Positions 45,711 to 58,689 are shown, counted from the first letter of the stretch. The stretch: DNA of 64,000 bases from Riptortus pedestris (GCA_019009955.1 CM032228.1:223111501-223175500); one strand, 5' to 3'. A program made the numbers and translations. The notes: a model not told the origin generated them from the letters alone.

Positions 45711-48700
45711 CATTTTGGAATAACTGGTTATTCGGCAAGTGAAGGAAAGAAGCTAAATAGCTTCTGTGTTAAAATTAACACAGTCTGTCTCTTAATGATT
45801 CTATACATTCAACTGCCTTAGAAAGACGAAGAAGAAGGAGAAAGCTCCAAAATCAGTACCATAATAGACCATTTAAGATTTTTTTTGTAATATAAAATTA
45901 ACATGTACTTTATGTCAAACTAAGGCTAATCAGGATACCCATCCTGTTTAGATCTAATATTTATAACCACTCTTTTCTAGGCAAAGGAGAGACTTGGGAA
46001 TATATTGAATGAGGCCATCCCTAAATAAATTCCCTTTGCTGGTGCAGGAATCAAAACCACTACTCAAAGTTATCGATATGTATTAAGACAAAGTGCCTTA
46101 ACTCACATGGCTAACCTCTAAGCTCTTAAGACTATTATCTGGCCAGGTGTTAAATATAAATTTGTATTGATAAACTCATGGTGTATGCTGTAAAATAATG
46201 TTAAATGATTGTTATTTTTGCTATCTGGTTATTACAGTAACCAATGCATATTTGTCAAAAAGAGAACTGTGGGAGAAGAGAAAAGAAATACAAAGATTAG
46301 CATGCGACGAGGCTGTCTTAAGTCACTTTATAACAATTAATAGTGCCTATAATATAACAAGGTGGCTCAAATAAGCCATATGTGTTGAGTTATTGCTCTT
46401 AATACTTTTGTATAATGTTGAAATTTGGTTATCTAATATAATTTATTAAATGAGATCAATGACCAAAAAATTACCCAATTGTTGATATAAAAGTAGGAAC
46501 TAATTTAAATTTTCCGTGATATAAAAAAAAAAGGCTTTGGGGAAAAGAATGTAAATATATATTTACATATATTATATTTATATTATGGTCGTTTAATAAA
46601 CATATGTTGGGAGGGACAAAAATAATATACTTACGTATTGAATAGGAAGGTCCCAAAACGGCATGAGTAAAGATGATCCAGAATAGTCAGTAGAAAGTAT
46701 TCATTAAATTCAAAGGCATTTGGAAATTGTTGCATGACTTGCCAAACGCAGTCAATGAATTGAAGGAATACTGGTGATCTATCGGCATCCGAATGATTAT
46801 CATCACCATGACCAATTCTCTGCAAAAAGTTATTACATCATTTTTATTTTATCATTGAATTTTTATTTTTTTTGTTTGGTTAAAGGAAAAAATAAGGAAA
46901 AAACTCACATACCAATTGAAATTTATGTCCAAAACTAACCCATTCCTTTTCTATTAATACTTCAAAGCCCTTTATAGTACGGTAATAAGGATCAAGCAGC
47001 AACATAGCAAGCGAAGTCAACTGAAAAAAAAATAGCAGTTATAATTCCTGTCCTGAATAAAAAAAATAATAGCAATTATAATTTATTTCATTAAAAAATG
47101 TAATATTGTTGTTATTTACTGACGTCCACTTTAAGGATTTTATTTAATGAATTCATCACTAAATAAATTCCTATTACCCAAGTGAGAATCGAATGACTCT
47201 ATGTTTACTAAGTAAGATTAAGAGCAACACCTTAACTCACAGGGATATTATTATTATTTATTAATGTCTACTTTTTTGCATCTAAGGCTAATTGGGACGG
47301 GTTATCTAAAGGTTACCACCCTATTCTAGCCAGGGTGGGACTTAGGATGTTATTTAATGAATTTAGTCACTAAATAATTACCTTTGCCCAGGCGAGAATC
47401 GAACTCGTCACTTTAGGTTTACCATGTGATTCTAATATTACCTTCATTGTGATTTATTCTATTACCTCACAGGGATAATCTGATCCCCAAAAATTCAATC
47501 TGACCATAGCTTTAGATTTATAGTGCCATATAAACATGTTGCATGTGTTCTAAAAATACTGTGACTGAATTATAACTTTCCCTAAAGTTAATTATTTATT
47601 CTTAGCGTAAGAAATAAGACAATTCTAGTTTAGCTTTACTGTTGCTTTGAAACAACTTTACATTTAACTATTGTAAATTAGCAGCCAAACTAGCTGCATA
47701 GGTACAAAAGTCATTTTACTGTAGGACGTGTAATGTGCACATTTGCTTTCTCTGTATTTGTCCAGACATAAATACTTTATTTAAAATTTCCTTTTAGAAT
47801 ATTAATTAACCACTACAAAGCAAAATCATTATAAGTGTAATTTATAATTTCTCAAATTACCTGTGCAGTCCTGTCCCAACCATCTGAACAGTGAACTAAT
47901 GTTGATGTTTTGTGAGTTTCAATTTTATCAACAATTCTACAAGCAGCAGCTAAAATACATTTAATGTGTTTTAGCCAGTAAGTTGATTCTAGTCCAGACA
48001 ACCATTTAGCTTCATCAATGTTAGGATAACACAATTCTGAAAAAATTAATAAATAATAAAGGAATAAATGAAATAATTAGAGGGTCTTCAAAATAAAACT
48101 ACTAAATTTAAAAGCAATTTATTTTTCTGAATTAAAATGGTTATACACATTTAACTAAATCTAAAATTCTGCAAATCCAAGACAAAATTCTAAAATAAAT
48201 ATATTTTTCAAAAATACATAGCAATGGGTGATAGATAAATAGTTTATAAATAGTAATAAACCTCTTTCAATGCTTCTGAATAGTTTTAATGCTCGTACAA
48301 AGTCTCTTCAAGATGCATATATTCTACCTTAACTGATCTCAATATTTATGACCTCTTTTTAAAAATCTCTAAATAGATATTCACCCCAAAAAGCTATTTT
48401 GTAAGATACTATCATAATTTGGTATAAAAACAGCCTATTCAGAATAGAATAGACTAGCTAAAAATATTATAAATCTTATTAAATGCTTGTAAAAAACTTT
48501 AATCTCAAATTAAATGCATTATATTATAGTCCTGTAAAAATCACATCTTAAGTTATATAATGCTACTGTTTTAAATGGCCTCAATATTTATATTTTAGGA
48601 AAGCCGGATTAGTCTTTAGACTGCGTTAATATTTCAAATGAAGTAGATGGTAAGGGCGAATAGAAATAAAAATTAATTCTATTTTTATAAATAATATTTT

Positions 48701-51700
48701 CCACAATATTTTAAACAGTGCAGAGGGATTGATCAAGATTTTTTTTTAAATTCTTTAAGTCTAAAAAATTCCACAAGTTCGCTTTAATTTAGGTATATAC
48801 CCTTAACATTGAGACAGGAAATTGTAAAATATCTGTATAGTAAAGCCTTGCCAAAAGAAATACCACCATCATTTCCCGAGCGAAGCCAGGTACCTTACCT
48901 AGTATTTTTATGTAATGAGAAATAAGGTGCCCATTTCTTCCTAATAAACTCACTTTAAAAAAATCGTTGGCTCAACAGCCAAAGCCCCCCTCATGCCTAT
49001 GGTTAGAGGTAAAGTGTCAGCTTGGTGTATTCCCTTCCATTGTGATGTCACATTACACACTAAAGATTACCACTTCTTTTTTCAAGGAGCTACTCAATTG
49101 CCTCCAGATATTGAGTGAGTACCATGGAAGCGAATAAAAGGTCAATCTCAATGTTCAGTGACCACATGTCTGGAAATTGAGAGTGTGATTCAGGGGTTTG
49201 AACTTGGCACCTCTCAAGCATAGTAATCCAGTGTTTTACCACTGGTCTACCACTCTCCATGTTAGTGAAAAGTATAAATAATTTCTAAGAGCAAACATAA
49301 ATAAAGAATCTTAGATACAATGTTGTATAATATTACCTTTTAATTTTCGAAGTGATTCTCTCATCACATGAATATTATGAATATCTAGAAATGCGATTTC
49401 AGCATTAGGGTAAGCATCTTCAGGTTCATAACCACCTCCTCTCGCTTTATTGGCAATAGCATTTGTACTGAAATAAGTAAAAGTAGTTACTAAGTTGATA
49501 AAGAATTATGTCCAATAGTATGAAGTGAAGGCCCGATTCCAAAAACTGGTGAAAATGCTTGAAAATTATTTTAAACGGTCTAAATGGGATACTCTCTTTC
49601 AACCAATATTAACTGTAGATTCATGAACAAAATTTAAAAAAAATTAATAAATATAGTGGAATCTACATAAGTATTCAAATGTTTTGATGAAACTTTCGTC
49701 ATTGGTGAAAACATATAGACTAGTCACTAAAAACAATTAATGAAAAATACAATAACATTAAATTTATTGAACAGAATAACTTTCCTAGATATGGGACTAA
49801 TTAAAAATATTAGTCTGGATGTGCACATTAGTAGGCCTGTTTTCCTCTATAATACGTTTTATTTTGACAGTGTTCGAAGGAATTAGAAATATAATCAAAT
49901 TTAAATGGTGCTCAAAAACATACAACTTAAAGAGACTGATTAATTTTTATTTTGGCAATCAGTTAATTTTATAGAAATGTTTTTAATTTCCATAGAACAT
50001 TGCTTTAAAAAGGTTCTTCCCACAATACTGAAATGAAAGGAAGAAAGAACTAGTTTTCTGGAAAAAAAGAAAAAGAAAAAAAAACAGTCAAAATTAGTAG
50101 ATAGAGAAATCAGAAAAGTAAAAAATAATATCATTTATTTAAACAAAACACCCAAGATTCTAGGACAAAATTCAACAGAGTTACTTAATTTTAACAATAT
50201 TTTATCCAAAACGAAAATAATTTAAAAATTGTGCGGGATAATAATAAAGGAAAAATAGTAAATGACAATAAAATAAGCCCAAAAAGAATAAATTTTATCA
50301 AATCTCAATCTGAGGTGTTTTACAATTGAGAAGTTCTAACCCAACAACAATAACAAGAAATTTATTAAAGTAAAAATATAATAAAATAGAAATTCAAGTT
50401 AAAGGTGTGAGTGCAAAAATAAATCCTTATTTTTCATTTAAAACAAAATTTTAAATAAAGATACTAAATTAAAATGAAAAAAAAAGTAGGCATCGTAAAT
50501 AATTGGAAAAAGGCAGTAAGTAAAAAAAAACAGAAATATAATATCTTAATAATATAATGCACACAATCATAACTTTAATTTGAAAATATGATGAGGGCAC
50601 CATGACTTCCTTGTACGTTTATTAAATTAGAAATACAAAATGCTTTGATGTTCTGAATTTGATAGTGACATACAATACCTTTGTTCCAATGCTTTGGATC
50701 AAACAATGTTGCAGAACATAATTTATAGATCTATTTAAGACAAACAAAAAATGTCAAATATAAATCTTCTATATCTCTAATATGATGGGGGAATTTGTAT
50801 ATTTTTATTTTTTCTTGCATGAAAATAATGTGCTTAAAAACAATTCTATTTTGAGATGTATTATAATTTTAATATTTTTATTGTGCAGATTTGAGTCTCT
50901 AAAGGGGTGGTAATAGAAGCCATGAAATAGGTAGGGGATTGTCTAGGATAAATAAATGAATTCTAAAAATTTTTATTGACCCTGCCAACAATCTTGAAGT
51001 TATAAGCTTTAATGAAATTCTAAACCAAGCATTATATTAAATCAATACAAAAGCATATATTAATCAGTCTGAACTTAACTAAGCATATTTATGAGCCCGG
51101 GGAGGGCAAAGCAATTGTCATTAATTATCATCTGTTCAGAGGTAAGAAGTTAATAAACTAACAAGTATAATTTATTAAATAGCTACCTAGGCCTAGCATC
51201 ACAAATAAACATTTTGTGGCTCTGTGCATTGGCATCCATTATTAGCTGAATATATTTCTCATCATCTCGACTTCGTTTTCCTGAAACACCAACCAGCGGT
51301 TGTGAGGACCTTGTAAGTGTTGCCTGTGACTCAGGATGAATCCAGGAGAGGACAGGTAGTCTTCCTCGAGACCTAACATATAATTATAATGCAATCTATT
51401 TAAGGTTATTATTTCAATTCATAGATTAGACAATGTAAAATAAAGCTATATAAGAATTGTAGTTAGTTAATTGTTTTAAAATTGCACAAGTACAAATTGA
51501 AACTTTACTGATGGCTGCAATGTATAATTAATATAATGTGATATTATTTAAATTGTTGAGATATATATAGAACCAAATAATTCCTTGCAAGGGAAGATAT
51601 TTTGTAAAATTATTCAAAATTTTAAATATAATTACATAATAATTATGAATAAAACTTACTATCTGTATAAATAAAACTCTAAGGTTTGTCTGAGCTTATA

Positions 51701-54700
51701 TTTAAATTAGACATAAGTACATTTTCAGACCAAGTTCAAACTATAAATCTTGTCTTTCTGTCTGACTGCCTGTTTGTTACTTAATCACCCAAAAATTACT
51801 CGGAGGTTTTCAATAGAATTGAGAATTTTTTTGTATATGTATTATGTGAATTCATATTCTTAAATGACATCTAAAAGGAGCATATAATTTATTAATATTT
51901 TTTCAAGAAAGTAAATGAAAACTAATATTATATCGAGGTACTTTACAATGCCAAAAGGATTAAATTATCTAAATTTCATTCAAATCATTTTCTTATTATA
52001 ACAAAAACAACATTAAATAGTTAGAAGGTTTATGCAAGTATTTCTAATCATTTTTTTTTATTATAAAATATAATAATAAGCCTGATATTCTTATGATTGA
52101 AAAGGGGGGAAAAAATCAGCTGGTATCATTGATATCGCTGACCCAAATGATGAGAATATCCATAAGCCTTACCCAGAGAAAATAAGAAAGTATCAAGATT
52201 AAAAACATTTTAAATTAAAATATTTTAAAGCTCTGCCAGTGTTACTGTGACATTTTAATTTTTTTAAAATCTAAATGACCAATAATTGTAAGGAGATCTA
52301 TTAAAGGGGAGTAGAGTAAGTTGAACAGCTTGCTCAAACAAGAGGTACTGAGTTCAAGCCTGGGGACTCCACACTATATGTTATTTAGTTGAGTGCTTAC
52401 TGGATTCAACATTGGACTTTTATTCTTGCCCCCTGCACTCATTCAACATTGTGTGGCAATTGATTAGCAATGTCTACAAATAAATAATTATATTGTCGGT
52501 AATGTCATTACATGTTAAAAAAGAATGTGTAAAATAGATCACTTAACCTCCCACCAAAGCTTTTTGCCCAGGCACTGCCTCTTAGAGTGATGATTTCATT
52601 TTCCTTCAGAAAACTTTCATAAAATATAATAAAGCAAATAAGCACTAGTATAATATGTTTTACTTAAATAATAGCCTTCATTTTAATCTGTACAACATTA
52701 GGTGATTTAGAGAAATTAAAAATTTCTTTTTAATATATTTCATATGCATCTAAATGAATACTGGATATTAACACTATCTAAAAAAAATTATTTTTTCTAA
52801 TTCAGCAAATAAGTTTTAAATCATTCAAAACTTCTGGGAAAAATTATAACTCAAATGTTATCAACACAATTAAAAATTTAAATGTTTTGGTACACTTCCA
52901 AGGTCCATGTCATGATTATCGATATATTCTTGTATTGACTGTATCCTGGTATTTTCTACTAACTTTTTGCTACTCATTCTGTTAACTTCCTCAGTATTTA
53001 CTTTTTCTTTAATAATATTTGGACAGATTTCATAGTTCCTTCGATTAGGGATAATCAGAAACAAGAGCTGTTCTAAAATACAAAAGACTAATAAAACATT
53101 GGTATCCATCCTCATGAACCATTTTATTACCTCAAACATCTAGAATGTTAAACAAATAAAGTATCTATTCTTGAGGAAATTCCCATTTTACAATACCTGA
53201 ATGCAGCTACAGCCCGCAAATCTTCCTCAGTTGCAGTTACGGGTATAGCCCAAATAGCAGGATATGAATCACAAATTTCATAATTGTCGTTTATTTTTGT
53301 AAGACGCCACATGTCATTAGGAACTCCCTGAAATAAAACACAAAAAAGGTTAAAGAAGAAATTAAGAAAACATGTTTCCTTCTTTTTAGGCGGACTCTCA
53401 GGAAGTTAAGAAAGAATACAGTGGCTTCTGTTTTAAAATGGATCACTTTGAGTCCTGGGATCAATTGTTGTGTAATAGGATTTGAGTTGGTATGACACTG
53501 GCTAGACAAAGGCCATTCAACCAGAAAAAACATTCCAATTATGAAGCACTCAAAAAATTATTTGTGTACATTAATATTATTATTTATTAGGAGAAATCAG
53601 CTATTGAGGTCGTACCCATGACTCGATTTTTGAAAAATTTAGTCAAATGCCCATCGATCCTACCCAGAGATGACGAAAATGGATGTATACATTTGTCTGT
53701 TAACGCAATGGCAGTCGCAAGTATTATTTGATCGTTACCATACTTGATATAAGTTTAAAGATCAAGTTTGTTAATGGCTGAAATCTGACGAATGGGGGAG
53801 ATCTCCATTATTATGTGTCAGATTGAAAAATTGTATAGAACCAATTTTATTGCAAATGTAATGTTCTATAAATGTTGCTATGTACATTTTTTCACTATCT
53901 TGATTATTAACCGAGATAATTGCATTTTTTAGTTTTTGGCGTTTAGTGACCCCCCCCCCCATTCCTACGCATGTCATATTACTAATAAGCAGGGTATTTT
54001 CCAATATATTATGAATCACTGTTATATTTGAAGCATAAATACCAAATATTGTTCTCATTGAGATAAATACAAATACAGGACGCATGTGGGAAATCTGCTT
54101 AGATTATGCAGCCCCTGCGTGACGGAATTCTGCAATTTAGAATATCTTTGCAATGAAGAATATTGCTAGAATTTGAAAATGAAAACAAGAGATTTGGAGC
54201 TAAATAAATGTAGAAGTTTTTCTGAAGTTTGAGTGTTAAAATCTTTTCTTCAGGTAGCGGAGGAAAAAAAGAAGAGAGTTTTTATGTTGTTACTTATTCT
54301 CATTAAACCCCCTTAGTTCTTTTACAATGGCATGTGGTTATGATTGGTTGTAATAACGGGGCAGATTGAGAATAGAAAATAATATGACAGAACGTGTATG
54401 TCATCTAATCTGTAATGGTAAATCTGTTTAGTGTACATAGCCTTTGTGTGATAGACCTTCTCTAATCATATTTATGCTAAAAGAACTGGTGAGTAATGAA
54501 ACACACAGACAATCTTAGGGCACCGTCTATTCTATATTTTTCTTGTTGAAAGAACCCTATGTAAACAGGAATTGAAAAATAAGATGTACATAAGGTATTT
54601 AGTGACACACTAACTCAATGTGAAACTCGGGTGAGTGAAAGTGAGGGGTTACTGAAGACTGAAATAAAAAAAAATAATAACTCAGGTAGTATTCGAATTT

Positions 54701-57642
54701 GAAGAAAAAAAAATGAATAAAACAATAGTTGTTGGAAATTAAATTTAAAAGTCTGGTTGATATAACATTTTTCAATCTGACTCATAATCACGGAGATACA
54801 TATTATTTAGATTTTTTTTCTACCCTTAACCCACTCCTCTCTTCATCGTCTTTCAGCCATTAGCAAATATGGTGCTTCTTTAGTAGCGATCTTTAGTGCC
54901 TTCATGGAAATGTTAATGAGCAGAAATAGTATAGCTAAAATACAAATTTTCAAGTCTAGAATGTTAAATTTTGATTGATGTCACACATAACATATATGCA
55001 TGTATTTTACATAGTAAAAATCCATTGAAAACAATATGAGGTATTTAAGCTTAGACTAAGACCTTTTAACATATATTGGGTCGCTATTAATTTGAAGTGA
55101 GTAGAAGTGGGGGTTTACTGAAGACTAAAAACAAAAAAAAATACATGTCACAACTCATTTACTATTTGAGATACAAAAAAGATGTTAAAAAAAAATTATA
55201 AATAAAAAAAAAATTATAGAGGAACTATTATAGAAAATTAAATTTGAAATAAGATTGGTGATATTACATTTTTGATATCTAATTAGTAATAACAGAGATA
55301 TTTTGAATTTTTGGCCTCGCCCTTTTCCTGCTGGTCTTATTTCAGCCATTAACGAGCTTCTTCTTTAGTTTTACATGTGATGATTTATTATATTTTGATA
55401 ATGATGAAACAAAACACACTATCACGGGCAAACACAAACAACGGGCGTTATAGTCTCACATAGGCATCTATCTGTCTCTCTCCCTCCTTCCTAACGTAAA
55501 ATACAGCAGCAAAAAATTAATGAATAAGCTTTTAAAAATAAATACCAACACTGTTATTAAAATTCTTCTCTCTCTCACTAAAAAAAAAAAAAAACACATA
55601 CATACAATAATCACCAAATTAAGAAGCTACTTTTACAAAATATGAATTATATTTTCAAACCCTCAATAAATGAAATGACTATTTAGTTTCACAGAAAAAT
55701 AATAGGTTAATAATGTTATATAATAGAAGTGGGAAAACTTACAATTCTTTTGTATTCTGCAATAACCTCGTATACTGTCCAACCATTTTCTGGAAAAGTT
55801 TCAGAATACTCAAATGCAAATAGAGGTAGTTTATGGGATAATGGAAAAGCATACTGCTGTAGTTTCTCAAAGACATTTCTCCTTGAATGGTTTTCCTGAG
55901 AAGAGGGGAATAAGTTAATAAGGAAATTAAACAAAGTTGTCAACAATAAAGTTATCAAAATATTTTTAAATGTTAAATAGAGGAATATAATTTGAATCAT
56001 TTTTATTTTATATAAAAATGAAGGCTCAGGATGATTGAGATATTAAAGTTTATTATAAAAAAAGGAATGTTTCCATAATAGGAGTGGGTTTTTATTATTT
56101 TTCTATTTTTATTTTATGGAATGGATGATAACAGGCCATGGACAAAGTTCTTTAGTCGGAGACACAGATGAAGATATAAGTTCTTACCCTTCCTAAAAAA
56201 TAATTGATAAATTACAGTAGAAACCTCCAAACTAATAGAACACTCAAAATGATAAATTTTAACTGATAACTCATATTGATAAATCTCAGTTGTATTTTGT
56301 ATAGCATGAAACCTAGTAAATAAGTATGTAAATGAACATGGTTAGCTATTTTTGGGTTACAACCGCTTTTGATTTGTATCTGCTGGCTGGAGAATGTTCA
56401 TAACAGAGATATTAATCCCCATGAAATTAACCTAAGTAAGAAGAGAGTCACGTGGACATGTAGTGTTTTCCTCATAACTTAAGGGATTAGGAAAGGTGGA
56501 GAAAATTCCACAATTATTAGAGAGCCATCCCTCTGAAGCCAGTAGCTTTCACTGTGTGATAAATGATAGCCATTAACCAGTATAACTATGCAAACTATAC
56601 TCCAGTCTTGCCCAACAAATCTACTGACAAAAGCGTAAGTAAAAATCTTCTACATACTCATTATGACTAAAAAAAGCTCAGGAGATATATAGAAGTTATG
56701 TTTTTTATCAAATATTTTTTTCTTTATAAAATGCATATGGAATTCAGTTTTCAACCTTTAGATTTTTATAGTATTGCCTCTAATATAAATCTCAGTAATT
56801 AATATCAAGAGAATAATCAATATGAATCAAAAATAACTACTCACTTGTTTATGACCAAAACGAAGATTTCTCATATCCTTACAAAATATTTCAATCCCAT
56901 ATGAGTTTTCACCTCTGCTAGTCTGTCCTCCAACTTTTTCAACTCTACTTATCTGAAAATAAATTCAGAAGTAATCAGAACTGAAAAATGTTAACAATTT
57001 GTCTGTGGGGGGGGATGGGGATAATTCAGGTTTATCTAAAACCAACTATAATGGTTTGTTACTTATTTTTTGCATTTTTATTTCTTGTAGCGAAAGTACT
57101 AAAGATTTATAAATATTTTGTGAGGACTCATAAAACAGTTTCTGGATAAACACCTAAATATTTATTTAGTTTCTTCCCTTATAATTTCAAAATTTAAAAT
57201 CACATTTATTACTCCTCAATCAAATATTTTCAACTTAGAAAATTAACAGATGAATAAAATACTGGTAATTTAACATAATAACATTATTAACAAAAAATGA
57301 ATGTCTCGTACAACAAACCTAAATTTAACTAGGCAAATCCACAGGCAAGAAATCCAACTACATAATAAGTATTTTTTTTAAAAAAAAGGAATAAATTGAA
57401 TAATTCTTCAGATTAAAAATACATACAACTCCAAGAGGAACTTCAAGGATATAAGGAGGATCTCGATCTACACTTCTAAAGTGGAGCTTGTAATTGGTAA
57501 CAGAAAGGAAGCCCCTTGTTGGACCTGAATAAGGGCAGAGATATGTAACATCCCGAGCTCCACCTTGCATGCTCTCTCCAGGCAGAAGTGGTGGATCCTC
57601 CGGCCGTGGCGGGGAGCTTGCCTCTAGACCACCAACTGCTCC
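41678..57642 (-). CDS. MTMR2: Myotubularin-family PI3P/PI(3,5)P2 phosphatase (MTM1/MTMR1/MTMR2 group), 5' exon(s) missing
   Basis: Removes the 3-phosphate from PI3P and PI(3,5)P2 on endosomal membranes. Exons in transcript order: 57642-57427, 56952-56845, 55895-55743, 53327-53197, 51372-51187, 49467-49337, 48036-47861, 47020-46913, 46819-46635, 43997-43799, 41824-41678; 1,740 nt, 579 codons plus stop, all GT-AG and in phase. Visible residues 1-150 form the PH-GRAM domain ([23 protein letters not shown]). The phosphatase domain holds [12 protein letters not shown] with Cys358 and Arg364 of the CX5R site, so an active enzyme is predicted. A predicted coiled coil ([20 protein letters not shown]) precedes SSPVHS-stop. 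Vertebrate members are 600-640 residues, so a short N-terminus is missing. MTM1, MTMR1 and MTMR2 cannot be separated from this sequence; invertebrates usually have one gene for the group. Confidence 0.93.
42274..42420 (-). pseudogene. mariner-type transposase C-terminal scrap
   Basis: [20 protein letters not shown] matches the segment with the last catalytic Asp of mariner-like transposases (HPPYSPDLAPSDYHLF). Nothing of the rest of the gene is nearby. In the last MTMR intron. Confidence 0.6.
42638..43390 (-). repeat. Rep-A copy interrupted by a Helitron-like fragment
   Basis: Right end 42,638-42,770 (AGCAAATTTTCCTTTAGGTAA, TTGAGGTTGTACTCATGAC). (TA)n 42,778-42,802. Helitron-like 5' portion 42,803-43,110 (AATTGTAACGTCTATCTGTA). 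The Rep-A left end lies at 43,335-43,390 (AACTTCACGTGGGAAATACG, ACACAGCCCC). Both Rep-A ends are in one orientation, so the Helitron-like piece sits inside the element. Confidence 0.7.
43799..43997 (-). CDS. MTMR2: MTMR exon j
   Basis: [40 protein letters not shown], then [17 protein letters not shown]. End of the phosphatase domain. Confidence 0.94.
45677..45710. repeat. Poly-T run
   Basis: About 34 consecutive T in an MTMR intron. Reads as a poly-A tail on the minus strand. Confidence 0.9.
45905..46117 (-). repeat. SINE-1 copy d, diverged
   Basis: Minus-strand head AGCCATGTGAGTTAAGGCAC and body AGAAAAGAGTGG as in 31,081-31,294; more diverged than the other copies. Confidence 0.7.
46635..46819 (-). 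CDS. MTMR2: MTMR exon i
   Basis: [58 protein letters not shown]. Ends with two bases of a threonine codon at a GTAAGT donor. Confidence 0.97.
46913..47020 (-). CDS. MTMR2: MTMR exon h
   Basis: 36 codons: [36 protein letters not shown]. Follows the catalytic loop directly. Confidence 0.95.
47117..47243 (-). repeat. SINE-1 copy e, internally deleted
   Basis: Head CCTGTGAGTTAAGGTGTTGC and tail AGTGGACGTCAGTAAATAAC, but the middle of the body is missing. Confidence 0.7.
47261..47430 (-). repeat. SINE-1 copy f, head truncated
   Basis: B-box GAGTTCGATTCTCGCCTGGG, body CCCACCCTGGCTAGAATAGG and ATT-rich tail. Lies head-to-tail with copy e, separated by ATT repeats. Confidence 0.75.
47861..48036 (-). 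CDS. MTMR2: MTMR exon g (active site)
   Basis: [39 protein letters not shown], then [13 protein letters not shown]. The CX5R loop is intact, with both aspartates of CSDGWDR that set phosphoinositide specificity. Confidence 0.97.
48590..48902 (+). mobile_element. Helitron-like 3'-end fragment in MTMR intron
   Basis: TAAAGCCTTGCCAAAAGAAAT, hairpin region CCCGAGCGAAGCCAGG, then CTAG at 48899-48902 followed by T. One hairpin base is mutated. Confidence 0.6.
48960..49262 (-). repeat. SINE-2 copy a (tRNA-derived)
   Basis: The minus strand starts GGAGAGTGGTAGACCAGTGG (A-box) and has GCCAAGTTCAAACCCCTG (B-box). CACTCTC closes an acceptor-like stem about 80 nt later. The body, with GACCTTTTATTCGCTTCC and GGCAATTGAGTAGC, is shared with 52,308-52,500. 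Confidence 0.72.
49337..49467 (-). CDS. MTMR2: MTMR exon f
   Basis: [47 protein letters not shown] and [10 protein letters not shown] are invariant family motifs. Confidence 0.96.
49500..51180. other. MTMR intron, nothing recognised
   Basis: A-rich intron between exons e and f. No repeat family or coding signal recognised on either strand. Confidence 0.55.
51187..51372 (-). CDS. MTMR2: MTMR exon e
   Basis: [55 protein letters not shown]. Start of the phosphatase fold. Confidence 0.96.
52308..52500 (+). repeat. SINE-2 copy b (tRNA-like head plus shared body)
   Basis: A 63-nt head from GGAGT (52308) to ACTCC (52370) has complementary ends and a T-arm-like GAGTTCAAGCC. The body ACATTGGACTTTTATTC...GGCAATTGATTAGC matches copy a in opposite orientation. 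Not a functional tRNA; the D and anticodon arms are too short. Confidence 0.68.
53197..53327 (-). CDS. MTMR2: MTMR exon d
   Basis: [30 protein letters not shown], ending AVAAF plus two bases of an arginine codon. Corresponds to the linker into the phosphatase domain (W..TKIN..YE.CDTYP). Confidence 0.95.
53589..54125 (-). repeat. Rep-A copy, diverged but end-to-end
   Basis: CAGCTATTGAGGTCGTACCC at the left and GGGAAATCTGCTTAGATTAT then GCAGCCCCTGCGTGACGG at the right. Middle shows TGTTAATGGCTGAAATC and TTATTGCAAATGTAAT. The (TA)n is lost. Confidence 0.75.
55743..55895 (-). CDS. MTMR2: MTMR exon c
   Basis: 51 codons: [41 protein letters not shown], ending YKRI. Confidence 0.95.
56845..56952 (-). 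CDS. MTMR2: MTMR exon b
   Basis: 36 codons: [49 protein letters not shown] is diagnostic of the MTM1/MTMR1/MTMR2 group. Confidence 0.95.
57427..57642 (-). CDS. MTMR2: MTMR exon a (first found)
   Basis: 72 codons, [20 protein letters not shown] to [29 protein letters not shown] is the start of the PH-GRAM domain. It begins at a CTTACAG acceptor in phase 0 with no usable in-frame ATG, so an upstream exon supplies the start. Confidence 0.92.
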
Positions 57643-57678
57643 CTGTAAGTGATGATTAAACAATTTAATATGTTTTAA

Positions 57679-57682
<4 letters not shown>

Positions 57683-57715
<33 letters not shown>
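57683..57715. repeat. (TA)n microsatellite
   Basis: TA tract 40 bp right of MTMR exon a, in the intron leading to the unseen first exon. Confidence 0.95.
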
Positions 57716-57719
<4 letters not shown>

Positions 57720-57724
<5 letters not shown>

Positions 57725-58565
57725 TAATTAAATATGCATACATGCATATATATTATTGTATATTAAGTACATGTGTGTGTGTGTAGCCAAGGACATAGGC
57801 TATATGATAATTCAAATTTTCAACTAGTAGGGGAGGGGGGGGGGTTACTTCACGTGAAAACATATATTTGTGAATAGCTTGTTTAATACTGGTTATATCG
57901 AAGAAATGGGAAGAATAAATTCTACTTAGAATAATGGTTATAGTCCTAAAATGTTAATTACATTTAAGAAATTTGAATTTTTGACTTCCAACTTCATTTA
58001 ATAGAATTTATTACTCTATCATGAATACCCAGAAAATTATGAATTTTTTTGTATCCAGGATATGAATATTTCCAATGTTGGCTACTTTATACTTGATTAT
58101 TGCTGGGAAGTACAGGAGTTTACTAGGAAGTCAACTATAACTATATAGTTTCGATAATATATTGATTTTATCTAAAATATGTAAAGAACATATTGTTCTG
58201 AAAATGTGTTTTTCAGTCCTAATACGTTGCTTGAATGTTTGAATTTTAACATTCTTACTTCCAGTTGCAAAATAGAATTTCTTCTTCTCCATGAGAATAC
58301 CTCAAGCTAATTGTGACATTGTTTTATGACATGAAGTTAGTCAACATAGGCTAGCTATATTATACTCTTCTAGCATTCACGGGAGTGAAGGTTTACTGGG
58401 AATAATCTTAATTACAGCAATCCATTTTTATTCAACTCAATAAGTTGGGCAACAAAAATAGCTAATTACTTTCAAATTTGGTCTTCACCTCAAACTCATC
58501 TATGGAATAGGAAAAATGCCTGAACGGAATTTTATCACATTTTTTTACGATTGCTTAGAAGAGTT
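57720..58565. other. Non-coding, nothing recognised
   Basis: AT-rich sequence 5' of MTMR exon a. No exon with a start codon and a phase-0 donor could be convincingly identified. Confidence 0.5.
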
Positions 58566-58568
58566 TTT

Positions 58569-58689
58569 TGGCAAATTTCCCTTAAGGGAAATCGGCTATT
58601 GAGGTTGTACTCATTACGTGATTTTCGAAAAATTTCTTCAAAAGTCCATCAATCCTACCCGGATATGACGAAAATGAAGTGTGAGTGTA

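Noticed and set aside
47117..47430. Local tandem duplication
   Set aside because: The two units have different internal deletions and separate ATT tails, better explained as two SINE-1 insertions.
52308..52370. Possible functional tRNA gene
   Set aside because: Ends pair and a T-arm exists, but the D and anticodon arms are too short, and the following sequence matches the SINE-2 body.
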